Positions 55,423 to 64,000 of a stretch of 64,000 nt of DNA are shown here, piece by piece. The stretch is from the NCBI GenBank assembly GCA_947683425.1, contig CANTUQ010000009.1, positions 9,501,001 to 9,565,000 on the forward strand, in the 5' to 3' direction. The number at the start of each line of letters is the position of its first letter. The stretch's first letter is position 1. This DNA is from Excoecaria cochinchinensis (Eukaryota > Streptophyta > Magnoliopsida > Malpighiales > Euphorbiaceae). The notes beneath the pieces are model-generated. The model did not search any database. It saw nothing but the letters and a program-made list of their open reading frames with translations, and was not told the DNA's origin. Made by a program: the position numbers and the translations under genes.

Positions 55423-58400
55423 GTATGTAAAGTTGATATTTTTAAATTTGTTTAAAGGTTCAAATAGGTATTTTAGGATGTCTAATGTATGTTTATGTAA
55501 TTTTATTGCATAAAGGAAGCAAATTTATGGTAATTTCTTTAATGTTTATATTCGGCCACTATTAGAGCATAAGGAAAGTGATGGTGTTTTAAGGAACCAT
55601 AGCTGTGGAAGGGTTTTTAAGATGTTGAGAACAAGAAAATAAGGTTATTGGATACAATATCCTCCTTTTTCCATGTTAAAAGTATGATTTTTGGTTATGT
55701 TTAAACATAAAGTATGAGAAATATGTATGTTTTATTGAATTAAACCATATAGTCATGTTTAGGAAGGTTAAAAATGAGATTTTGAATGATTAAAATGAAA
55801 ATAAATAAACTATATACCATGGACAACATATAGGCCGATTAGTATATGTTTGTAAAAATGAGAGTTTTGCGTGTTTTGATGTGATTTAATGGTATGACTA
55901 TGTTAATTAACATATAAATTAGCTAAATGAATGATAAAGGTGATAAAAAGAGTTTGGAATGGATGTGCAACATGATGGTCGAATGGTATGCATGTATATA
56001 TCATGGTATACTATGATGGTATAATGATTTTAATGGTATAAAATGAATAAAGAATGGAAAATAAGAATCTGTGAATTTACTTGGAGTTATAAGTGTGTAT
56101 TTGCATATGTATAAAGTGAATTGCAATTATAGACCAATGACGGTCTATTTATAAGTGTAAGTGTAGTGTCATCAGAGTGTAATTTGGCCCCCTAGTGGCC
56201 ACTCTAACACTACCGAAGTGTAATTTGGCCCCCTAGTGGCCACTCTAACACTACCGAAGTGTAATTTGGCCCCCTAGTGGCTACTTCGATAGGTTAGGGC
56301 TATGGAGCCCAGTCTCGCATATCCAGTCTAGTGATAACTGTTGGGTGATACTAGGGGCAAAAATTTAAAGAAATTGATTAAAATGAGATTTATTTTAATA
56401 TATGGTGAAAAAGTGTAAATAGAATATTAAAATGATAGAAGGTAAAAATTTAAGGATTAAAACATAATTTGCTATGAAATATTTGGTTAGTGGATTAATT
56501 GATAAATTATAAGTTAAAAAGTTATTAGATGTGAAAATTTAATTAATTAATAGCATAATTGTAAATAAAGTTAAAATAAGGGAAATATTGTAAATTAATA
56601 CAAGTTTAAGGGCATTACGGTAAATATGCAATTAAATAGATTAAAATGGTGATGAATAAGAGAACAAGTGAAAATGGGACTAAATTGAAAGAAATAGAAA
56701 GTTTAGGGGTAAAATGATAATTTTAGACCTAATAGTTAAAAATAGAGTAATTAAAGGAATATAGTGTAATTAATATAATAATAGTGTAAAGAAATTAAAA
56801 TATAGGGACTAAATGGTAATTTGGCATGAAAGTAGTAATTTAGGGACTAAAATGTAATTATGTAGGTTAGAAAATGATTAAGATGGAAAATAAGTGTAAA
56901 TATGGGTGTTTTGGTAATTAAGAGAAAATCAAGGACGTAGTCGTAATTATTGAAAAAGATGAGGACCTAATCGTAATTTTAAAGTTTGTAAGGTTAATTG
57001 AAGGACTAAAGTGTAAATAGTTAGTAATTTGACTATGTGAATGAATAAGTGATTTTTAATGATGAATTTAGTGTTTAATTGTAATTATTGAATAAGTGCA
57101 AATGTAAAGCATGTGGAAAATGAATTAAGTGAGAGAATAAAGGTAGATAAGGGTATAATTGTAATTATGAGATAGTGAAGGGTAAAAATTGTAAATTGAT
57201 AAAAATTTAAGGACCTAATTGTAAATTTTCAACAGTAAGGCTAATTAAGTGAATAAAGTGTAATTAATTAATAATATAGGTATTAATCGCATAATTGATA
57301 ATTAGTGAATAAATAATCAAGGATTATAGAATATTGTTGTATAAATAATAATTAGATGTATAATAGTTTTAATTGATTTATATATATAATGAATATGTAT
57401 TTGTGTGTAACTTGTTGAATTAGAATGTTAAAAGTGCTTAATTTAGTATAGTGGGAAAGAATAAATGTAAAGATAATAGCAATAAATTGCAATGTGAGTA
57501 GTAAGATAGTTTTAATATAAAAGAAAATAATGGACACATTATAATGTTAATTATATAATTGAATGAAATTGAAAAGGAATTTGTGTATTAATAATAAAAC
57601 TACAAGAATAACATTAATGTAAAATGTGGATTAAGATAATTGTTAAGTTCATTGTTAAAAATTCATAATATTGTTAATGAGTATGGAATTACTAGAGTAA
57701 ATGTTAAGATTGATGACAATGTCAGTAACAGTAGAAACAGTATTGATTGAGAGAGAAATAAGAGAATAATGATAGAATATTAAGTGTCCAGATAAGTCAA
57801 TGATTGAATTATAATGCTAACTATTTAAGAGTATAATACGACTTGCAACCAGTTAAAGTTAAGTACCATAGTGAAAGATTTGATAAGGTGAAAAATATTA
57901 ATGCAAATATAAAATGCAAAAAAGTTAGTGTAATATAAGAAGAGTAAAGGAAGTGCTAAGGACATAAAGAAAATAATAACATTAAATTAGTGTCGCTAAT
58001 ATCAACAATAATAAATATTTTAATAAGTGATTTAGAAAACAATAAAGTGTCCAAACATAGACTGTAATTAGTATGTAAGATAAGAAAAAGGGAATGCAAC
58101 CAAAAGTTATAGATATATGTAAAGTAATAAAAAGGATTGATAATGGAATTGATTATTAATTGACAGACCGAACGTAGTGTTACAATTGTTAAAATTATTA
58201 GTACACATAATCAAGATATTGATAATAGAAATGGAAATGATAAAGTAATGTTAAAATATAGTGACAGAAAAGACAATAAAGGATATAAGAGTGATAATTG
58301 ACCAAAGTAAATAATTAATGTTCAAAACATATTATTATGGAAATAAGCTTGTTTGTGCATGCATATAGTTTGAGTTATGGAAAATTTAGGATATGTATCC

Positions 58401-58449
58401 ACCCCTGAGCATTTTTAATGCTCAGCGCATAGAGTGTTACTGCGCGCAG
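55423..58449 (+). other. Putative LTR-internal intron (4.2-kb LTR)
   Basis: Donor TTGAG|GTATGTAA after the TATA/leader region. Acceptor ACTGCGCGCAG|GTTGTGG after the stem-loop. 3027 bp. The pyrimidine tract is weaker than in the other LTRs. Confidence 0.35.
56177..56292 (+). repeat. 41-bp tandem repeat containing a palindrome
   Basis: Units start at 56177, 56218 and 56259 (third partial). Each has TTGGCCCCCTAGTGGCCA, which can form a TGGCC/GGCCA stem. It sits where other LTRs have their palindrome arrays. Confidence 0.92.
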
Positions 58450-58740
58450 GTTGTGGTAGGTTTGAAGTGGCCGAAGATATGGTGATGACCGAAAGAAGTA
58501 TTCGACAGTAAGGATAGAAGGACTGGCATGGCATGTATACGACTGCAGTAGATGAAAGTAATGACATATGGTATAACTATTTGAATTGTATGTTAGTGTA
58601 CTGTTAAGTTTGTATATATATATATGATTGTTATTGATGAAAATAAAAATTCTATCGATCTGTTAAGTGTATTGTAGTGTATGTGAGTGCAACGTTGTGA
58701 CATCCGGTATCCGTTCCACTTACGGGTATTGGGTGTTACA

Positions 58741-58889
58741 CGTCCCACATCTTCCAGCCACCAAGCATCATCCATAACCACCGCGAGTCCCCTCCGTGTG
58801 ACAAAAAAGGTGGTAAGATGGATGCTCCAAAGCTACTCCCTTCCTTAAGGTTTAGGGCTCAAAGTTTGACACATTAATTATAGATTATA
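58741..58889 (+). other. Possible 5' part of the LINE ORF1-like pseudogene
   Basis: Directly after the LTR end. Reads SHIFQPPSIIHNHRESPPCD in one frame; not clearly alignable. No other signal. Confidence 0.3.
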
Positions 58890-60649
58890 TGTTAATCATC
58901 TCCCTCCAGGTTGGCCGACGTTTGGGCTTCAAAAGCTATTTTCATGGTTTAGTTCAGTGGAGCAGGTTTACATTCCAAAGAAACTAAGTGCAAAGGGAAC
59001 TAAGTTTCGGATTGTGAGTTTACTTATGACCAAAAATATTGAAAGCATCATCAAAAAATTGGATGGAGCATGGATTGGCAACTATTAAATAAGGGTTAAC
59101 CTTGTTAGATTCAGTGCTAAGAACATGGATAGAGATGTGGAAAAAAAACCCAAGCCAAGGGAGGTGAGATTGCCTAGCTATTGTGACTCGAGAACATATG
59201 CAAAGGCAATTGAGCTAGGCCTGTCAAGTAGGGATGGGAAGCGAAAGGATTTGTACATAAATAATAATGTTGGGCTATGAATTTTCAATACGAAGTTGCT
59301 AAAGAAGAAAAGGATTGGCTAAATAAAACTCAAGTGGGTTGGTTACACCATGCCCATAACATCACCAGTATCCAGAATATAATGATGGAACAGGGGTTTT
59401 TCTCTTGTGACTATAGACCAATGGGGGGAAATCTTATCCTTCTGACCTTCCCTTCCTGTAAGGATAAGGAGTCAATGCTAGATTCGATAGACTAGCTTAG
59501 TAAATGGTTTGAAATGGTTAAACCATGAGAGCCTAATGATATATGCAAAAAATGGTTTACTTGGATAAGATGTAAGGGATTCCCCTTACATGCTTGGAAT
59601 CCCAAATTCTTCTCTAACATTGCATCTCTTTATGGCAATTTCATTAGTTTGGATGCAAATACCAGCAAAAGAAATTACTTGGATGTCATAAGAATCTTCA
59701 TAGCCACTTCATCTTCCTCCTTGATCAATGACACAATTAAAACCAGAATTGATGGCATCATATACCCCTTCAAGGTTTTGGAGGAACCTTTAAGTTTCTA
59801 CCTTGATTTATTTATGAAGAATTCGATAGTTGGTAGGCTAGAAGTTCATGATTTCCAGCAGTCGATGTTCAAGGAAGGGGATGAGGCATCGTCCTCGGGT
59901 AAAACAATCTCTATATCGAAAAGTGACTCATTTCATTCAAAGTAGGTACACACCTCCCAATATAATTCCCTAAGTCAAGAATATCAGTCGTCATTGGCTG
60001 CTGGATAAAATTTTGTAACTCGAATTGGTAGCAATGATGCCCCTCATACTCCCCCATTTGAACAAAGCTTAGCAGCCCTTGATCTCCCTGTTCACGGATC
60101 AAATATTCCTAATACTCCCAAGCCCATGAGCTCAGATAATTTCATTCTTAATGGGCTTCATATTGTTCTTCTTATAAGCCAGCCCTTTATTAATGATGAA
60201 AATCAGAGGCCCAATTTGAATTAGTTAATTATTCCAATTGGAACTAATGGTGAAGCTTTTTCTTATTTGGAATCTAGCAAGAGGAAATAAAAGAAAATTT
60301 GCTCCTTTTATGTAATTGATGTAGCCAAGTCCTTTGTTCAATATCTGAAATTGGGTAAGAAAAATGGTAAAAAAGTGAAGAGAAGTAAAAAAAAAGGTCC
60401 CAAGTTGGTGTGGATTCAAGCTCGAAGTTTAATGGAAGTCTGGGCCAAATCGCTGGAGATTCTCTATTTGATGGTTGCATTTTGAATGTAAATGAGAGGC
60501 TGGATAGAGTAGAAGGTGAAGAGCTATTTTCCCCCACTAGCGAAGCCTTGAAGGTTCTTAAACTAGCTAATTTGCTGGGAATTATCCAACTTGACAATAG
60601 AGAAGATCTACTTGCATCACTTATTAGATCTAAAGAAAGGAGCTACTAA
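58890..60649 (+). pseudogene. LINE (L1-type) ORF1-like gene with RRM, decayed
   Basis: RRM-like start (58918-59130): TFGLQKLFSWFSSVEQVYIP, KKLSAKGTKFRIVS, IKKLDGAWIGNY*IRVNLVR, as in plant LINE-associated RRM proteins. Then in other frames VGWLHHAHNITSIQNIMMEQ, LILLTFPSCKDKESMLDSID, WFTWIRCKGFPLHAWNPKFF and FISLDANTSKRNYLDVIRIF, which is DUF4283-like (W-[IV]R-C-x-G-[IF]-P-L-H-x-W). The C-terminal part (60410-60649) reads RVEGEELFSPTSEALKVLKL, as found just before the endonuclease of such LINEs. At least two frameshifts and several stops. No endonuclease or RT follows; the truncated Tat LTR starts here. Confidence 0.65.
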
Positions 60650-60689
60650 ATTGGGATAAATTAAATTAGGATTTTCTCTTGATAATGGG

Positions 60690-60698
60690 TATAAATAG
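60690..60698 (+). promoter_or_regulatory. TATA box of the Tat LTR
   Basis: GGGTATAAATAGAATA, followed by a purine-rich GAGAGAGAAAGGGGG leader as in the other + strand Tat LTR. Confidence 0.6.
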
Positions 60699-61347
60699 AA
60701 TATTTTGGAGAGAGAAAGGGGGATTTTTTAGGGGAGAGCTTGGAGAGGGTTTTTCTTAAGAGAAAAATGCATTTTTTAGAGCAAAAAAAATTCTTTCTTC
60801 ATCTTTCTTGATTTTTCTTAGATCTATAAAATATTTGGTGAGTTTGGATTAACTTGAGGAAGAAAATTAATTTCATTTGCTTGGATTTTCTCATCAAAAC
60901 ATCAAAAATCTATTTTTTGAGTTCTTGTGTTTTTGAAATTTTTTGAGACAAAAACTTAGGATTTATGAATTTATTTTTGAATTTTGACAAGGAAAAATAG
61001 ATTGAGACATTTAGCTTTCAAATCATCAAATTTAAGGGTAAAGATTCTTGGATCCATCCTTATTATCCAATTTCATTTTATTTATTTCATTTTAATTTTT
61101 TTCTTGCATTCATGAAGATGTGTTTTTTAGATTTGTTCTCTTAATATGATTTTTCAATTTTTATCTCGTATTTTGGTATGAAAATTGATGAATGTATATG
61201 ATTTTAGGGGTGAAAAATAAGACTTATTGATTTTCCCTTTTAGTATGATTTTTATGATGATTTTCTTTCCTTTTATGCTTAAATATTATTGTTTTCTATT
61301 ACGTATTTATTTACCTTCCTCTTGTTTATTTATTTAATTTCATTGGT

Positions 61348-61375
61348 TTATTATTATTATTATTACTAATGTTGA

Positions 61376-61408
<33 letters not shown>

Positions 61409-61600
61409 CATCATTGGTGCTATTATTATTACCAATGTTGTTATTATTGTTATTATTATTATTGTATTATTGTTATTAATGTCATTATTGTTATTATTAT
61501 TGTTATTATTATTATTGTCATTATTATTTTTATTATTGTTGTTGTTATTATTATTATTAGTATTATTGTTTGCTGTTACCGTTGTCATTATTATTATGTT
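61348..61600. repeat. TTA/GTT-rich simple sequence
   Basis: Imperfect trinucleotide repeat of ATT with interspersed GTT/CAT. A poly-Asn frame on the - strand is an artefact. Confidence 0.9.
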
Positions 61601-62772
61601 TGCATGACTAGTTTTTAATTCCCTTTACATGTTGCATGTTAAATAAATATGCTTACTTTAACCCATTTTACTTTCTAATTATGTGCTAATATTATTTTAT
61701 ATTTCCCTTATTTGCTTGTTTATTTGGTTGATTTTAGAATTGTTACAAACTTTTCTACTTTTATTTTTTTTATATGGGTAAAATGTGACGTTTGCATGTT
61801 TGAGTATCGTCATGACCGAATGGAGAGGTCACGGCACGTAGAAGACTACACCACTTGGATGAAACCTTACCAACCTTTTATTTGTTTGATTGTATTTTTT
61901 ATAAATAAAGTATTTTTATGTTATACGCGTGTAAGATAAAAAAAAATCACAAAAGTATTTTTATAACTAAATTGGAATTTTTACTAATAAATTGGGACCA
62001 ATGTCCTCGATTTTAGTCAAGAAATGAAAATATCACGAATTAAAACGAAAAGTTAAATTTCTAAAAATGGGATCACTCATCTCGATTTTCAAGCCAATAG
62101 GCGAAATAACTCTTCGATCCCTCTTTAAATTAGTATGAAAGAACTAATGTTCATAAACCAAATAAATATCCTGATTTATGCATGTCTCCTCTTTTGATTA
62201 ATTTTGCTTAATTGTTTAGAATTATGTTATATATCTTATGGCCTTTGTAATTAATTATTTTTGGGGCAATTTTATTTAGCTTTCCTTTTCATTTGGGGAT
62301 TGTATTTGTCCTAATTCTTATCTTGTAATGATGTGGTTTTGCGTATTTATTGCTTTATTTATTACTTTATTTATCGCTTTCTTTACAATTTTCATTTATT
62401 GCTTTTTTCGATGCTTGAAATGCACTTTTCATAAATTGCATTAATCGCATGAGAAAAGAGATGGAATTTAGTAATCTAAAAACTCATTTATAATTAATCA
62501 AGGCATAAATAAGAGTGGAGTTTTGAACTACTCTCTAGTTTAGACCATAGAGGTTAGATGACCTTTCCCAATTTCCTGTAAATTGGGTGGCGACTCCAAA
62601 ATACCTCAAAGGTGCTTAAAAGTTTTATGAGGCTAGATGAACTTCTCCAATGTTCTATTGGGTGGGAATTCCAAAATGTCTTATGTTACCCAAGATCAAA
62701 TGACGAGTACCAATCCCTCGAGCCCTAAAAGCGGGCCATAAGAGGGCCTTTCCGGTTCAGCTCGAGTCACAG

Positions 62773-62791
62773 TGGCAACTCCACTAGGGAC
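62773..62791 (+). other. Primer binding site of the + strand Tat element
   Basis: TGGCAACTCCACTAGGGAC, one base after the LTR end; a third variant of the site at 29140-29158. Confidence 0.7.
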
Positions 62792-63845
62792 TTTGTGACT
62801 TTTCTCTAAAAGTGCCTTGTTAAAATGTATAATTTAGTTTTTCAAACTAAAATTCTATCTCCCTTCTAAAATTGTATTACATCATGCTAGAGCCTTAGAA
62901 TTACACTAGTTTGGATCCTTTTCTTACCCCGGTGCGTTCCTGAAGCACGACCCTACATTCACTCAATGTGGGGATGTGTTAAGAATAATCACCAGCCTAA
63001 GCCTAGTACATTTTGGTATAACAAATGGAGACCCGATTGGTCATTATGCTCGTGATGAGCTAGACCCATTGGCAGGGACCATGCTTGGGTAGCCCTAAAG
63101 TAACATCACCCAGACCAAAGCTCATGTAATGGCAATAGATACTTCCCTTAGGTGAAATGAACCGAAATACAATGCTTGTGATGTGGGCCATCATGTATTG
63201 AACAAAATCAAACGAATTAAGTGGTCTTCTATCAAAGGCTTTCATGCCTCGGTAGGTTCACCTTAATTTGATTGAAGTGTTTAAATAAATGATGGCCGAA
63301 ACCCATACGTATGCGCATTTTTGAGAGACGTTGTGTTGTCAGTTTTTCGCCATGCACCATAAGCATCCATTGGGTTCCCCGTTAACCTATGGATTAAGCC
63401 CACCTAGGAAAGAGATCGCGTGACCTCGAGTGTGGGAGTAACAAGGGTGGAAGGATCTACTTGTTTGCTTGTGGTTGTGAATGTTGCACAGCATGCCCAT
63501 GCATTATCTGTCATTCATCCGCATGTAAAATAAAAAAAAAACATTAATTGACAAAAATAGACAAATAAATTAAAACTCATACATTTCATTCTGTGTGTGT
63601 ACATTCTATTTTGTGCATATAATTTTCACATATACATATCATCTTGTGCATAAATTTATTCAATGCATAGCACGATCATGCACTACATGTCATTCATGCA
63701 TCATTTTAACTCCTTAATTTTTCAGCCAGTGTAGACTATTTGCCTGAGTGGTTTTGGGGTTCCGACAGTCACCTAATTAGAGGACCCTTTTTCTTGGGTT
63801 AGGATCAGGATTAAGGGCAGCTAATGGAAATTCAAATTTTAAAAA
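62792..63845 (+). other. Untranslated leader of the + strand Tat element
   Basis: Homologous to 28353-29139 (for example CACTCAATGTGGGGA and GGAGACCCGATTGGTCAT). No ORF. Confidence 0.75.
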
Positions 63846-64000
63846 ATGGCCAATTCTTCACAACAGACTGAAGAGACTCATGCCCTAATTGCCCAAGAGA
63901 TAGATGGAAGACTCGAAGAGCTTGAAAAGAGGTTATTGGCCATGGTTAAGGAAGAATGGATGCCATAGTGCCCTACAGCATCGACCGCAATGCTTTCGTC
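63846..64000 (+). pseudogene. gag: Tat gag start, cut by window end
   Basis: MANSSQQTEETHALIAQEID then GRLEELEKRLLAMVKEEWMP and a TAG at 63966-63968; the frame stays readable to the window end. The helical, Glu/Leu-rich start resembles the N-terminal region of the gag at 26823-28352 in type, not in sequence. The stop may be a further decay mutation. Confidence 0.5.

Larger units (their letters stand above)
53751..58740 (+). mobile_element. Non-autonomous element with 4.2-kb LTR and 289-bp interior, 5' truncated
   Basis: 5' LTR fragment (53751-54215), tRNA-iMet primer site, 289 bp interior, PPT, and a complete 3' LTR (54505-58740, 4236 bp). The interior holds no ORF. The 5' LTR lacks about 3.75 kb, so no TSD can be found. 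The LTR carries a 5S-rRNA-like segment near its start. Confidence 0.92.
54505..58740 (+). repeat. 3' LTR, 4.2 kb
   Basis: TGTAATGTCCCG ... GGGTGTTACA. Landmarks: 5S-like segment 54618-54670; CTATAAATACCCCC near 55170 as TATA box; donor GAG|GTATGTAA at 55423; 41-bp repeats 56177-56292; a long AT-rich part with loosely repeated GGACTAAATTGTAAT phrases (56380-57600); stem-loop CTGAGCATTTTTAATGCTCAG near 58405-58425; acceptor GCGCGCAG|GTTG at 58449. Confidence 0.95.
60650..62771 (+). repeat. 5' LTR of a + strand Tat element, start missing
   Basis: Resembles 41310-43264 and ends CTCGAGTCACA. TATA box 60690-60698, donor-like AAGGGTAAAGATTCTTGG (GTAAAG at 61038-61043), TTA-rich simple sequence 61348-61600. 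The first several hundred bases (TGTAGACACC start) are missing; LINE sequence abuts instead. Confidence 0.82.

Overview
The window is a block of nested transposable elements from a plant nuclear genome, most likely a eudicot. The sequence is AT-rich. It holds Ty3/gypsy polyproteins with tRNA-iMet primer sites, chromovirus-type and Tat/Athila-type retrotransposons, a CACTA terminus, a plant LINE ORF1 remnant and plant-style splice signals. I see no intact host gene, tRNA gene or rRNA gene. The only host-like coding sequence is a broken fragment of an AMP-forming acyl-CoA synthetase.

Layout. 1-5316: 3' end of an Athila/Tat-branch element on the + strand, with a decayed extra ORF, a 74-bp tandem repeat, a polypurine tract (PPT) and a 2-kb LTR. 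6033-36012: a Tekay/Del-type chromovirus on the - strand, with its 3' LTR and chromodomain tail on the left and integrase, RNase H, RT, protease and gag on the right. Its integrase is split by a Tat-type element on the - strand (9194-32152, target-site duplication (TSD) CTTTC). The left LTR of that Tat element is itself split by a young non-autonomous element with 4-kb LTRs (9608-18746, TSD GAAAT), and its 3' UTR is split by a solo LTR (21631-24176, TSD AACCC). 36013-39966: a CACTA end followed by gene-like sequence with acyl-activating-enzyme exons.

39975-51253: Tat LTRs in opposing orientations interrupted by solo LTRs, then the 3' part of another - strand Tat element. That part has an integrase tail and, on the opposite strand, an extra ORF with a GT-AG intron. 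51254-53735: solo LTR (TSD AACTG/AATTG). 53751-58740: a non-autonomous element with a 4.2-kb LTR, an internal region of only about 290 bp, and a 5S-rRNA-like segment in the LTR. 58890-60649: LINE ORF1-like pseudogene. 60650-64000: truncated LTR, primer site, leader and first gag codons of another Tat element (+).

The most interesting pattern is shared by all the chromovirus-type LTRs, although much of their sequence has diverged. Each complete one has a strong 5' splice site a few hundred bases in, then an array or single copy of imperfect palindromes. In most families a near-identical palindrome around TTAGGCATGCCTAA follows, then a stem-loop ending in a consensus plant 3' splice site (TGCAG|GT). 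This suggests that the LTRs carry an intron which removes the structured region from spliced mRNA.
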